A DNA stretch of 64,000 nt, taken from NCBI RefSeq assembly GCF_008802365.1, contig NZ_VZQZ01000002.1, forward strand, positions 186,001 to 250,000. Direction: 5' to 3'. A model generated the notes under the pieces. The model was given only the letters and a program-made list of their open reading frames with translations. It did no database searches and was not told the DNA's origin. The DNA comes from Oryzomonas japonica. Lineage in GTDB: Bacteria; Desulfobacterota; Desulfuromonadia; Geobacterales; Pseudopelobacteraceae. Position numbers and translations under genes: made by a program. Shown piece after piece: positions 29,054 to 37,936 of the stretch; position 1 is the stretch's first letter; every line of letters starts with the position of its first letter.

Positions 29054-29643
29054 ATAACCGCATAACCAACATCCTGCTGGTCGGGGTCGGCGGGCAGGGG
29101 ATCCTGCTGGCCGCCGAGATCCTTTCTGAGGCGGTCCTGCTGGCCGGTTTCGATGTGAAGAAGAGCGAGATCCACGGCATGTCCCAACGTGGGGGCTGCG
29201 TGGTTTCCCATGTACGCTATGGCGCGGAGGTCTTTTCCCCCACGGTACCGGAAGGGGAGGGGGATATCCTGTTCGGTTTCGAGCTGATGGAGAGCTGCCG
29301 CTCCCTGCCGCTTCTCAAAAAGGGGGGAGCCGTGGTGGCCAATGATCTGCGCATCGCGCCGCCGTCGGTGCTGATGGGTCAGGAAGCCTATCCTGAGTGG
29401 GTGACGGAACGGATCAGGGAACGTTTTCCCGACTTTCTGCTGCTGGACGGCCAGAAACTGGCCGGCGAGGCGGGCAATGTCCGGGCGGCCAATACGGTGC
29501 TTTTGGGGGCGGTTTCCCGGCGTCTGGATATCGATGAACAGTACTGGCTGCAAGCCATCGAAAAAATGGTGCCGAAGAAAGCGGTGGAGGTGAACAAAAA
29601 GGCCTTCCTCCTGGGCCGTTCCGTTGATTGGAGTAAGCCATGA
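29050..29643 (+). CDS. iorB: Indolepyruvate:ferredoxin oxidoreductase, beta subunit
   Basis: The 197-residue subunit starts at the ATG overlapping the iorA stop; a longer frame from 28885 runs inside iorA and is discarded. It has the gamma-type fold: ILLVGVGGQGILLAAEILSEA, then EIHGMSQRGGCVVSHVRYG and VEVNKKAFLLGRSV. It is homologous to KorC in this window and completes the two-subunit enzyme. Its stop overlaps the carbonic anhydrase start by 4 bases, so the genes are translated as one unit. Confidence 0.94.
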   Translation: MNNRITNILLVGVGGQGILLAAEILSEAVLLAGFDVKKSEIHGMSQRGGCVVSHVRYGAEVFSPTVPEGEGDILFGFELMESCRSLPLLKKGGAVVANDLRIAPPSVLMGQEAYPEWVTERIRERFPDFLLLDGQKLAGEAGNVRAANTVLLGAVSRRLDIDEQYWLQAIEKMVPKKAVEVNKKAFLLGRSVDWSKP

Positions 29644-30224
29644 CCCAGTTGGAATCCATTATCGCGGCCAACCGGCGCTTCACGAAGCCGAACGCCTTTC
29701 CGCCGCTGTCCAAGTCGCCCCAAAAGCAGTTGGCTATCTTCACCTGCATGGATACCCGGCTGGTCGATTTCCTGGAACCGGCCATGGGGCTTAAACGCGG
29801 CGACGCCAAGGTCATCAAGAACGCCGGCAACATCATCGTGGACCCCATGGCGGGGGCTGTCATCCGCAGCCTGGTGGCCGGCATCTTCATGCTGGGGGTC
29901 GAGGAGGTATTCGTCATCGGGCACCGGGATTGCGGCATGGCCGGACTGGAACTGGATGCCGAATCGGTCAAGCGCGACATGATCAGGCGCGGTATCTCTC
30001 CGGACGTCATCGATATCCATGTGCCTGATCTGAAGCAGTGGTTGGGTCTCTTCGCCCATCCGCTGGAAAACGTGGAGCGAGTGGTCAAGATCATCCGTCA
30101 CAACCCGCTGATCCCCAAGGACGTACCGATACACGGCCTGCTGTTCTGCCCCGACGATGGCCATCTGGACGTGGTCGTGGACGGTTATTCCCAGGAGAAT
30201 TTTGCTGCTCATATACTTGAATGA
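29640..30224 (+). CDS. Beta-class carbonic anhydrase
   Basis: The 194-residue protein has the zinc site of beta carbonic anhydrases: FTCMDTR (Cys36 with the Asp38-Arg40 dyad) and IGHRDCGM (His95, Cys98). NAGNIIVDPMAGAVIRSL is the conserved active-site strand. It interconverts CO2 and bicarbonate. The length and CMDTR variant fit the small bacterial subtype. Its translational coupling to iorB is unusual and suggests that it removes or traps the CO2 formed by the oxidoreductase. Confidence 0.9.
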   Translation: MTQLESIIAANRRFTKPNAFPPLSKSPQKQLAIFTCMDTRLVDFLEPAMGLKRGDAKVIKNAGNIIVDPMAGAVIRSLVAGIFMLGVEEVFVIGHRDCGMAGLELDAESVKRDMIRRGISPDVIDIHVPDLKQWLGLFAHPLENVERVVKIIRHNPLIPKDVPIHGLLFCPDDGHLDVVVDGYSQENFAAHILE

Positions 30225-30235
30225 GGTAACGACGC

Positions 30236-31537
30236 ATGTATTTTAACGAAGAGTTTGAGACCCTGCCGCGCCCGGCGTTGGAGGCGCTGCAACTCAAGCG
30301 GCTGCAAGTCGTAGTTGAGAGAGTGTATGCCAATGTCCCGTTTTACAAGGATTCTTTTGATAGGGCTGGGCTCAAACCTGCCGACGTGCGCAGCCTGGAC
30401 GATCTGCAGCGGTTTCCCTTCACCACCAAGCAGAACATGCGCGACTCCTATCCTTACGGCCTGTTTGCCGCTCCTCTGGAAGAGGTCGTCCGCATCCACG
30501 CTTCCTCCGGTACCACCGGCAAGCCGACCGTGGTCGGCTATACCCAGAAGGACATCGAAACCTGGAGTGAATTGATGGCCCGCTCGTTTATGGCGGCCGG
30601 CGCCCACAGAGGGGATATCATCCACAACGCCTACGGTTATGGACTTTTTACCGGCGGTTTGGGAGCCCATTACGGCGCCGAACGGCTGGGGGCGTCGGTC
30701 ATCCCCATCTCGGGCGGCAATACCAAACGCCAGATCATGATCATGCAGGATTTCGGCTCGACGGTATTGACCTGCACCCCATCCTACTCGCTCTTCATGG
30801 CCGAGGAGGCCAGTGCTGCGGGAATCGATTTCAAAAAGCTCAAGCTGCGGATCGGCATCTTCGGAGCCGAACCCTGGTCAGAGGCCATGCGGGGCGAAAT
30901 CGAGGCGAAACTGAACCTGTCAGCCATCGATATCTACGGCCTGTCCGAGATCATGGGGCCGGGAGTGGCCATCGAATGCATCGAGGCCAAGAAGGGGCTG
31001 CATATCTGGGAAGACCACTTCATCCCCGAGATCATCGATCCTGCAACCGGCCTGCGCCTGCCCGACGGAGAGTTGGGCGAACTGGTCATCACCACCATTA
31101 CCAAACAGGGCATTCCCCTGATCCGTTACCGCACCCGCGACATTACCAGCATCACCTACGAGCCCTGTGTGTGCGGTCGGACCCATGCCCGCATAAATCG
31201 CATGTGCGGCCGCTCGGACGACATGCTGATCATTCGCGGGGTCAATGTCTTCCCCTCCCAGATCGAATCGATCCTGGTGGGCATCGAAGGGGTCGAACCC
31301 CATTATCTGCTTATTGTGGACCGCAAGGATAATCTGGATACCCTGGAAGTGCATGTGGAGGTGGATGAAGGAATCTTCTCCGACGAGATCAAGATCTTGC
31401 AACTCTTGTCGAAGCGGATCGAAAAAGAGATCAAGGATGTGCTGGGGATCACCTGCACCGCCAAACTGGTTGAACCCAAGACCCTTCAACGCAGCGAAGG
31501 CAAGGCGACACGGGTTATCGACAAACGGAAATTCTAG
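30236..31537 (+). CDS. paaK: Phenylacetate-CoA ligase
   Basis: The 433-residue AMP-forming ligase shows the phosphate loop [17 protein letters not shown], the PaaK-type [25 protein letters not shown] and the C-terminal [20 protein letters not shown]. It activates phenylacetate (or indoleacetate) to the CoA thioester with ATP; run in reverse, it could conserve ATP from the acyl-CoA that IorAB produces. It lies 11 bases behind the carbonic anhydrase gene. The length is standard for the family (430-440). Confidence 0.94.
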   Translation: MYFNEEFETLPRPALEALQLKRLQVVVERVYANVPFYKDSFDRAGLKPADVRSLDDLQRFPFTTKQNMRDSYPYGLFAAPLEEVVRIHASSGTTGKPTVVGYTQKDIETWSELMARSFMAAGAHRGDIIHNAYGYGLFTGGLGAHYGAERLGASVIPISGGNTKRQIMIMQDFGSTVLTCTPSYSLFMAEEASAAGIDFKKLKLRIGIFGAEPWSEAMRGEIEAKLNLSAIDIYGLSEIMGPGVAIECIEAKKGLHIWEDHFIPEIIDPATGLRLPDGELGELVITTITKQGIPLIRYRTRDITSITYEPCVCGRTHARINRMCGRSDDMLIIRGVNVFPSQIESILVGIEGVEPHYLLIVDRKDNLDTLEVHVEVDEGIFSDEIKILQLLSKRIEKEIKDVLGITCTAKLVEPKTLQRSEGKATRVIDKRKF

Positions 31538-31555
31538 GAAATTCTAACATCGAAA

Positions 31556-31680
31556 TCTGCCACTGAGACACAGAAACACAGAGGAAAACAGGAGAAAAGC
31601 GAAATTCCTTTAGGGGTTACCCCCAAGCTTTTTTACGATTGATTTTGAAGCTCTCCGTGCCTGTGTGGTTCTGTGGCAGA
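31556..31680. repeat. MITE-like element with about 30-bp inverted ends
   Basis: The left end starts TCTGCCACTGAGACACAGAA (31556) and the right end closes with CTGTGTGGTTCTGTGGCAGA (up to 31680). Reverse-complemented, the ends match over roughly 30 bases with a few changes. A small inner palindrome GGGG-TTA-CCCC lies between them. It has no coding capacity. The CACAGAG-type ends resemble dispersed intergenic repeats known from many bacterial genomes, but copy number cannot be judged here. It lies between paaK and the ACT gene and reaches to within 30 bases of the ACT start. Confidence 0.7.
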
Positions 31681-31709
31681 AGCCGGGTTTTGACCCCAGG
31701 AGGTACATC

Positions 31710-32141
31710 ATGAAAGTCGAGCAGATATCCATCTTCATCGAGAACAAATCGGGTCGTCTTGCCGAAATCACCCGTATCCTGGGTGAGAACGGCATCAACA
31801 TCCGGGCTCTGTCCCTGGCCGACACCTCGGATTTCGGCATTCTGCGTTTGATCGTGAATGATGTGGAGAGGGCCAATCAAGTGCTCAAGGGAAAGGGGTT
31901 CACCGTCAACAAGACCGAGGTGGTCGCCGTTGAGGTGCCTGACCGTCCCGGCGGGTTGGGGGCCATACTCCAGACCTTGGATACGGAATCGATCAATGTT
32001 GAGTACATGTACGCCTTTGTCGAACACTGCGGCGGCAATGCGGTAATCATCTTCCGTTTCGATGAGACCGATAAGGCCATTGAAGTGCTAAAAGTTAATA
32101 ATTTTAGCGTGTTGTCTGGTGAGCGTCTGTACAGCATGTAA
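31710..32141 (+). CDS. Tandem ACT-domain protein
   Basis: The 143-residue protein starts at the ATG at 31710 with CCAGGAGG ahead; a longer frame from 31665 would start inside the repeat element. Two ACT domains fill it: [20 protein letters not shown] at the N-terminus and [20 protein letters not shown] in the second half. ACT domains bind amino acids. Such stand-alone pairs are frequently found beside paaK in anaerobes and probably sense the aromatic or branched-chain amino acid. The effector is not known. Confidence 0.88.
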   Translation: MKVEQISIFIENKSGRLAEITRILGENGINIRALSLADTSDFGILRLIVNDVERANQVLKGKGFTVNKTEVVAVEVPDRPGGLGAILQTLDTESINVEYMYAFVEHCGGNAVIIFRFDETDKAIEVLKVNNFSVLSGERLYSM

Positions 32142-32179
32142 TCCGGTTCGATGCATCCGGTTCAACTCTAGGGGGGAGA

Positions 32180-33319
32180 ATGAAAAAGCTGATCGCAGTG
32201 TGCGGTGTCGTGTGCGTCGGTCTTCTGTCTGCCACAGCAGTATTTGCCGCGGGAACAATCAAGATCGGCGGGCTGTTCGCCGTGACCGGCCCGGCGGCCT
32301 TTCTGGGGGAACCGGAGCGCAATACCGCCAAGATGGTGGTGGAAGAAATCAATAAGGCCGGCGGCGTCAAGGGGCACAAGCTGGAACTGGTGGTCTATGA
32401 TACCTCCGGCGATGCGACCAAGGCGGTACAACTCGCCACCAAGCTGATCAGGGACGACCATGTGGCGGCCATCATCGGCCCCAGCACCACCGGCGAGTCC
32501 ATGGCGGTCATCCCGGTGGCCGAGCGTGAAAAGGTACCGCTCATCTCGTGTTCCGCCGGTATCAAGATCACGGAACCGGTTAAAAAATGGGTATTCAAGA
32601 CCGCCCAGAACGATACCCTGGCTGTCGGAAAAATCTACGAATACCTGCAACGGCATAAACAGTCGAAGGTTGCCATCCTGACCGTTTCCGACGGTTTTGG
32701 TGCTTCGGGCCGCGAGCAGCTGAAGGCCCAAGCCAGAAAGTATGGCATCACCATCGTGTCGGATGACACCTATGGTCCCAAGGATACTGACATGACCGCC
32801 CAACTGACCAGGATCAGGGGCTCCCGGGCCCAGGCGATCATCTGCTGGGGCACCAATCCGGGGCCGGCGGTTATTGCCAAGAATGCCCGCCAATTGGGCC
32901 TCAAAATGCCCCTGTTCATGAGTCACGGCGTATCTTCCAAAAAGTTCATCGAACTGGCCGGTGATGCAGCCGAAGGGATCAAACTCCCTTCCGGCAAGGT
33001 GATCGTAGCGGACCTGCTTCCCGCTTCGGATCGGCAGAAGGGGGCCCTGACGGCCTTTGTCAAGGATTACCAAAAGCATTACCGGGCCGAGGGGGATCAC
33101 TTCGGCGGCCATGCCTGGGATGCGGTCATGCTGCTGAAAAACGCCATCGAACGCGGGGGCGATACACGCGCCACGATCCGGGATCAGTTGGAGAGGACGC
33201 GCGGGTTTGCCGGCATCGGCGGGACCTTCAGCTATTCGGCCCAGGATCATGCCGGATTGAACAACGACGCCTTTGTGCTGGTAGAGGTGAAAAAACGTCA
33301 CTGGTCCATCGTAAAGTAG
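32180..33319 (+). CDS. livK: Branched-chain amino-acid ABC transporter, substrate-binding protein
   Basis: The 379-residue protein has a Sec signal (LIAVCGVVCVGLLSATAVFAA) and the type I periplasmic-binding fold: TIKIGGLFAVTGPAAFLGEPE, VEEINKAGGVKGHKLELVVYD and AAIIGPSTTGESMAVIPVAE. GGGGGGAG is an unusually strong ribosome site, and the gene is followed by a stable hairpin, both fitting high expression of the binding protein. The ligand is inferred from the Liv family and could be an aromatic amino acid, given the ior and paaK genes upstream. Confidence 0.92.
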   Translation: MKKLIAVCGVVCVGLLSATAVFAAGTIKIGGLFAVTGPAAFLGEPERNTAKMVVEEINKAGGVKGHKLELVVYDTSGDATKAVQLATKLIRDDHVAAIIGPSTTGESMAVIPVAEREKVPLISCSAGIKITEPVKKWVFKTAQNDTLAVGKIYEYLQRHKQSKVAILTVSDGFGASGREQLKAQARKYGITIVSDDTYGPKDTDMTAQLTRIRGSRAQAIICWGTNPGPAVIAKNARQLGLKMPLFMSHGVSSKKFIELAGDAAEGIKLPSGKVIVADLLPASDRQKGALTAFVKDYQKHYRAEGDHFGGHAWDAVMLLKNAIERGGDTRATIRDQLERTRGFAGIGGTFSYSAQDHAGLNNDAFVLVEVKKRHWSIVK

Positions 33320-33339
33320 CAGACGCCTCACTATGAAGG

Positions 33340-33372
33340 GAAACTCCCTCCCCATGAAAGGGAGGGAGTTTC
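33340..33372 (+). other. Intercistronic hairpin between livK and livH
   Basis: GAAACTCCCTCCC and GGGAGGGAGTTTC form a perfect 13-bp stem with a 7-base loop, 20 bases after the livK stop. No T-run follows, so it should not stop all transcription. Such hairpins usually protect the binding-protein mRNA and lower permease expression. Confidence 0.8.
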
Positions 33373-33392
33373 TGCGTAAGAAACGGACGCCA

Positions 33393-34274
33393 ATGCAGCT
33401 CGAACAGATCCTCCAATATTCATTTTCCGGCTTGTCCACAGGAGCGATCTATGCTCTGATCGGCATCGGTTTCTCCATCATCTTCAATGCCACCGGCATC
33501 ATCAATTTCGCCCAGGGCGAATTCGTCATGCTGGGGGGGATGCTGACGCTCTTCTTTCTGGAGTTGTTGCAACTGCCGCTCTGGGCCGCCGTCCCCTGCG
33601 CCGTGGCGGTATCCGCCCTGGCCGGGATACTGTTCGAACGTCTGGCCATCAGGCCGCTGCGCCAGCCGACCCCCATCAATCTGGTGATCATCACCATCGC
33701 CGGCAGCATCCTGATCCGCGGCCTTGCCATGCTGCTGTGGGGCAAGGATACCCATGCCATTCCGCCATTTTCAGGGGACGAACCGATTTCCATCGCTGGG
33801 GCGACCATCCTGCCCCAACACATCTGGATACTGGCCATCACGGTGCTGATCATTGCCGTCAACAAATTTTTCTTTTATCACACCATCAGCGGCAAGGCCA
33901 TGCGGGCCTGCTCGTACAACCGCCGCGCCGCCAGTCTTGTGGGTATCGACGTGCGCCGCATGGTACTGCTCTCCTTCATCATCAGTTCCGTGCTGGGATC
34001 GCTGGCCGGCATCATCGTGGCCCCCCTGACCATGACCGCCTATGATGTGGGAATCATGCTGGGCTTGAAAGGGTTTTGCGCCGCCATCATCGGCGGGATG
34101 AGCAGCGGTATGGCCACCGTGGTGGGGGGGCTGATCCTGGGGGTGCTTGAATCCCTGGGAGCGGGATTGATATCCTCCGGCTACAAGGATGCCATTGCCT
34201 TTATCATCCTCCTGCTGATCCTGTTCATCCGGCCCCAGGGGCTGTTCGGCAAGGCCGAATCGGAGCGGGTGTGA
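33393..34274 (+). CDS. livH: Branched-chain amino-acid ABC transporter, permease LivH
   Basis: I start at the ATG at 33393 (MQLEQILQYSFSGLSTGAIYALIGIGFS), as usual for LivH; the longer frame begins in the hairpin. The 293-residue protein has about eight membrane helices and the conserved IINFAQGEFVMLGGM motif, and GSLAGIIVAPL and GLKGFCAAIIGGM near the coupling helix. It forms the translocation channel with LivM. The stop is 4 bases before livM. Confidence 0.93.
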   Translation: MQLEQILQYSFSGLSTGAIYALIGIGFSIIFNATGIINFAQGEFVMLGGMLTLFFLELLQLPLWAAVPCAVAVSALAGILFERLAIRPLRQPTPINLVIITIAGSILIRGLAMLLWGKDTHAIPPFSGDEPISIAGATILPQHIWILAITVLIIAVNKFFFYHTISGKAMRACSYNRRAASLVGIDVRRMVLLSFIISSVLGSLAGIIVAPLTMTAYDVGIMLGLKGFCAAIIGGMSSGMATVVGGLILGVLESLGAGLISSGYKDAIAFIILLLILFIRPQGLFGKAESERV

Positions 34275-34278
34275 CGGC

Positions 34279-35238
34279 ATGAGACGCGAGCTGCTCAAAT
34301 TTTTGTTTTTTGCCGTCCTGATTCTTGCCGCGCCGCTGGTTTTTTCGGGCGGCTACCTGATGAACGTGCTGGTGTTCGTCGGCATCAACACCATGCTGGC
34401 GGTGGCGCTCAACCTGCTGTTGGGGTATGCCGGCCAGATCTCTCTCGGCCATGCGGGCTTTTTCGGCATCGGCGCCTATCTTTCCGGGATTTTGACCGCC
34501 ACCTACGGTTGGAATGCGTGGCTCGCCATGCCGCTGGCGGCGCTCGTAGTCGGCACGCTGGCCGGCCTGATCGGCTTCCCGATCCTCAAGCTCAAGGGGC
34601 ATTACCTCGCCATGGCCACCCTCGGCCTGGGCATTATCATCTATATCGTGTTCAACGAGACTGTGGATCTTACCGGAGGCCCGTCCGGCTTGTCGGGCAT
34701 CCCCAACCTGTCCATCGGTTCCCTGGTATTCGACAACGACTTCAAAAACTACTATCTGATCTGGACGTTCGGCCTGGCGGTTGTGCTGTTTTGCGTCAAT
34801 CTGGCCGGTTCCCGGGTCGGTCGCGCCCTACGGGCGGTTAACGACTCCGAGGTCGCGGCCCGGGTCATGGGGGTCAATGCCCGCATCCTCAAGGTGCAGG
34901 TCTTTGCCCTGTCTGCCGTCATATCCTCTCTGGCCGGCAGCCTCTACGCCCATACCATGACCTTTGTCTCCCCGGCTTCGTTTGGCTTTAATTTCTCCGT
35001 GGAGTTACTCACCATGGTGGTGATCGGCGGCCTGGGCAGTGTCTACGGCTCGTTTCTGGGGGCGGCGCTCCTGACGCTTTTGCCCGAACTCCTGCGGGGT
35101 GCCCAGGACTACGATATCATTATCTACGGTGGCCTGCTGATGAGTATGGTCATGTTCATGCCGGGCGGACTGGTGCGGGGCCTCCCCGAACTTTTCAGAA
35201 GAGTGGCCAGGAGACGGGAGGGGGCCGGCAATGCTTGA
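34279..35238 (+). CDS. livM: Branched-chain amino-acid ABC transporter, permease LivM
   Basis: The 319-residue membrane protein shows LLLGYAGQISLGHAGFFGIGAYLSG in two overlapping conserved parts, LKGHYLAMATLGLG, and TGGPSGLSGIP, all typical of LivM. About nine or ten hydrophobic helices are visible. It pairs with LivH. Its end overlaps the livG start by 8 bases, so the ATPase is translationally coupled. Confidence 0.94.
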   Translation: MRRELLKFLFFAVLILAAPLVFSGGYLMNVLVFVGINTMLAVALNLLLGYAGQISLGHAGFFGIGAYLSGILTATYGWNAWLAMPLAALVVGTLAGLIGFPILKLKGHYLAMATLGLGIIIYIVFNETVDLTGGPSGLSGIPNLSIGSLVFDNDFKNYYLIWTFGLAVVLFCVNLAGSRVGRALRAVNDSEVAARVMGVNARILKVQVFALSAVISSLAGSLYAHTMTFVSPASFGFNFSVELLTMVVIGGLGSVYGSFLGAALLTLLPELLRGAQDYDIIIYGGLLMSMVMFMPGGLVRGLPELFRRVARRREGAGNA

Positions 35239-35983
35239 GGTTTCCGGCATTACCCGCATATTCGGTGGCGTCACGGCTCTGGATGATGTCTCCTTTACCA
35301 TCGGGCAGGGTTCCGTTACCGGCGTCATCGGCCCCAACGGCGCGGGGAAGACGACCCTGTTCAATATCATTACCGGCATCTACAACCGGACCTCCGGCAG
35401 TGTGAAGCTGGGCGGCAAAGACATCACGGGGCTTCCCCCGGAACGGCTGGCGCGCCTCGGCATGGTGCGGACGTTCCAGAACATCGAACTGTTCGGCGCC
35501 ATGACTGTTCTTGAAAACGTCATGGTCGGACTCCATACCAAGAGTTCCAGCGGGCTCCTGGCCTGTTCCCTGATGATGCCCTGGAGCATTGCCGAAGAGC
35601 GACGCATCCGGGAAGCTGCCATGCATTGGCTTGAGTTCACTGGTATCACGGGACTGGCGGACGATACGGCCGGTAACCTCTCCTTTGGCAAAGGGCGGTT
35701 ACTGGAGATCGCACGCGCCCTGGCGGTGGAGCCCCGCATCATTCTGATGGATGAACCGGCCGCCGGGCTCAACAGCCAGGAAACCCTCGGTTTGGCGCAA
35801 TTGATTGGAAAAATACGCGGGATGGGTATTACCGTGGTGCTGGTTGAGCATGACATGGAACTGGTGATGGATGTGTGCGACCGGATTGTGGTGCTAAATC
35901 TGGGCAAAAAGCTGGCGGAGGGTACGCCGCGGGAGATCCAGGAAAATGCGGAAGTAATTGCGGCATACCTGGGTGATGGGTAA
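35231..35983 (+). CDS. livG: Branched-chain amino-acid ABC transporter, ATPase LivG
   Basis: The 250-residue ATPase has Walker A GPNGAGKTT, Walker B IILMDEPAAGL and the H-loop VLVEHDM. The signature reads LSFGKGRLLEIARAL, a variant of the LSYGQQR form usual in LivG. The LivG-type insertion is seen in LEFTGITGLADDTAGNL. It energises amino-acid import with LivF. A 65-base spacer separates it from livF. Confidence 0.94.
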   Translation: MLEVSGITRIFGGVTALDDVSFTIGQGSVTGVIGPNGAGKTTLFNIITGIYNRTSGSVKLGGKDITGLPPERLARLGMVRTFQNIELFGAMTVLENVMVGLHTKSSSGLLACSLMMPWSIAEERRIREAAMHWLEFTGITGLADDTAGNLSFGKGRLLEIARALAVEPRIILMDEPAAGLNSQETLGLAQLIGKIRGMGITVVLVEHDMELVMDVCDRIVVLNLGKKLAEGTPREIQENAEVIAAYLGDG

Positions 35984-36048
35984 GACTTGGAATATCGGTG
36001 ACGGGTTAATGTTAACGTCCTTATTTGGCGAGGGTAGTGGCTATTCCG

Positions 36049-36792
36049 ATGTTGCGACTTAAAAATATAAATACCTACTACGGTAAGGTTCATGCCCTTA
36101 AGAACGTTTCCCTGCATCTGGGGGAAGGGGAGATCGTGACCCTGATCGGCGCCAACGGGGCCGGTAAAACCACGATCCTCAATACCATCTCCGGGGTGAC
36201 GCCGGCCGGCAGCGGTGAGGTGCTGTTCCGTAAGGAGCCGGTCACGGCCCTGACGTCGGACAAGATCGTCAAATACGGCATCTCCCAGGTACCCGAGGGG
36301 CGCCAGGTGTTCAAGCCGCTCTCGGTCGAGGACAACCTGGAGTTGGGCGCCTATCTGCGTTACCGCAGCCGTGAGGATCGTGCCGTCATCCGTAGGGATA
36401 TGACGCAGGTGTTTGCCTTGTTCCCCCGTTTGGAGGAACGGCGTCGGCAACTGGCCGGCACCATGTCGGGGGGGGAACAGCAGATGCTGGCCATCGGCAG
36501 GGCCTTGATGGCAAACCCCAGACTCCTGCTGCTGGACGAGCCTTCCATGGGGCTGGCGCCCATGGTGGTGCAGGAAATCTTCCGGGTGTTGGAGCGGTTG
36601 CGCCGGGAGAACGGCGTCACCATACTGCTGGTGGAGCAGAATGCCAAGGCCGCCCTGAAGCTGGCCGACCGGGGCTACGTGCTGGAGACCGGCAAGATCA
36701 TCCTGGAAGGGCCGTCGGCCGAGTTGCTGGAGAATGCCGAGGTCAAACGGGCCTATCTGGGAAAGGACAAAAAAGAGATTTGGGAACGATAA
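36049..36792 (+). CDS. livF: Branched-chain amino-acid ABC transporter, ATPase LivF
   Basis: The start ATG at 36049 gives MLRLKNINTYYGKVHALKNV, the usual LivF N-terminus; upstream in-frame TTG and GTG codons (36025, 36037) are less convincing. The 247-residue ATPase has GANGAGKTT (Walker A), MSGGEQQMLAIGRAL (signature), LLLLDEPSMGLAP (Walker B) and LLVEQNA (H-loop). VPEGRQVFKPLSVEDNL is the family-specific stretch. It completes the transporter. Confidence 0.93.
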   Translation: MLRLKNINTYYGKVHALKNVSLHLGEGEIVTLIGANGAGKTTILNTISGVTPAGSGEVLFRKEPVTALTSDKIVKYGISQVPEGRQVFKPLSVEDNLELGAYLRYRSREDRAVIRRDMTQVFALFPRLEERRRQLAGTMSGGEQQMLAIGRALMANPRLLLLDEPSMGLAPMVVQEIFRVLERLRRENGVTILLVEQNAKAALKLADRGYVLETGKIILEGPSAELLENAEVKRAYLGKDKKEIWER

Positions 36793-36829
36793 TACGCCGT
36801 CACGGAACCGCCGGGGAGAGTTAGACCTT

Positions 36830-36865
36830 GAGGATTTTGCGAAGTAATGAGATCCTCTTTTTGTT
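36830..36865 (+). terminator. Probable terminator of the ior-liv operon
   Basis: GAGGAT and ATCCTC enclose a 16-base loop and are followed by TTTTTGTTTT. The stem is only six base pairs, so strength is uncertain. It lies 38 bases after the livF stop. Confidence 0.5.
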
Positions 36866-36913
36866 TTCACTTTAATCCCGGCGTCCGCGTGCCGCAAAAA
36901 GGTAATAACTATT

Positions 36914-37936
36914 GTGCTGATACTTGCCATTGAATCATCCTGCGATGAAACCGCAGCCGCAGTGGTGCGTGACGGCTGCGAGACGCTCTCGTCGGTGGTG
37001 TCGTCGCAGATCGCCATCCATGCCGAGTATGGTGGCGTTGTGCCGGAAATTGCTTCGCGCAAACACCTGGAGATGATTACCCCGGTCGTGAACCAGGCGT
37101 TGCATGAGGCTGGTTTGGCCATGGGAGACATCCAGGGGGTGGCGGTCACGCGTGGGCCGGGTTTGGCCGGGGCTCTTCTGGTGGGGCTTTCCGCCGCAAA
37201 AGCGATCGCCTTTGCCCAGGCCGTTCCCTTTGTGGGGGTTCATCACATCGAGGGGCATATCTTTGCCACCTGTCTGGAACAGCCGGTGGAGTTCCCTTTC
37301 CTAGCGCTGGTCGTGTCGGGCGGCCATACCCACCTCTATCTCGTTGAGGGCTTCGGCCGCTATACGACCATCGGCAGAACCATCGATGATGCCGCCGGCG
37401 AGGCCTTCGACAAGTCCGCCAAAATCATGGGGCTCGAATATCCGGGCGGCGCCCGGATCGATGCCCTGGCACGGACGGGGGACTGCCGGGCGGTGCGCCT
37501 GCCCCGCCCGCTGATCAATGACGGCAGCCTCAATTTTAGCTTCAGCGGCCTGAAAACGGCTATGCTGCAATGGATCAACAAACATCCCGTTGCCATGCCG
37601 AGCCAGGATGCCAGCGATCTGTGCGCCTCGTTCCAGGAGGCGGTCTGCGATGTCCTGGCATTCAAGACCGAGGCTGCTCTCCGGCAGTGCGGGGCACGAC
37701 GTCTGGTTGTAGCGGGTGGGGTAGCCTGCAACAGCGGGCTGCGTGCCCGTATGACCCGCATGGCGGCAGATCTCGGGGTGGAACTGCATATCCCCAAGCC
37801 CGCCCTGTGCGGTGATAACGCAGCCATGCTGGGGGTTGCCGGCAATTATTATCTGTGCAACGGTCACGCATCATCCCTGTCCCTGGACGTTACCGCTACC
37901 TGGGAGATGGACCGTATCAAGGACATGTTCTTATGA
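36914..37936 (+). CDS. tsaD: tRNA threonylcarbamoyladenosine synthase TsaD
   Basis: The 340-residue protein starts at a GTG and reads MLILAIESSCDETAAAVVRDG, the canonical start of TsaD. Metal ligands are in VHHIEGHIFA (His111, His115), and the ASKHA loops include VSGGHTHLYLVE and DDAAGEAFDKSAKIMGL. The end has GDNAAMLGVAG. It transfers threonylcarbamoyl to A37 of ANN-decoding tRNAs. It overlaps rsmA by 4 bases. Confidence 0.96.
   Translation: MLILAIESSCDETAAAVVRDGCETLSSVVSSQIAIHAEYGGVVPEIASRKHLEMITPVVNQALHEAGLAMGDIQGVAVTRGPGLAGALLVGLSAAKAIAFAQAVPFVGVHHIEGHIFATCLEQPVEFPFLALVVSGGHTHLYLVEGFGRYTTIGRTIDDAAGEAFDKSAKIMGLEYPGGARIDALARTGDCRAVRLPRPLINDGSLNFSFSGLKTAMLQWINKHPVAMPSQDASDLCASFQEAVCDVLAFKTEAALRQCGARRLVVAGGVACNSGLRARMTRMAADLGVELHIPKPALCGDNAAMLGVAGNYYLCNGHASSLSLDVTATWEMDRIKDMFL

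Noticed and set aside
35380-37149. Minus-strand open frame of 589 codons
   Set aside because: It lies antisense to livG, livF and part of tsaD, which are full-length and well recognised. The frame is open because of high GC at codon position 3. No domain or start signal.
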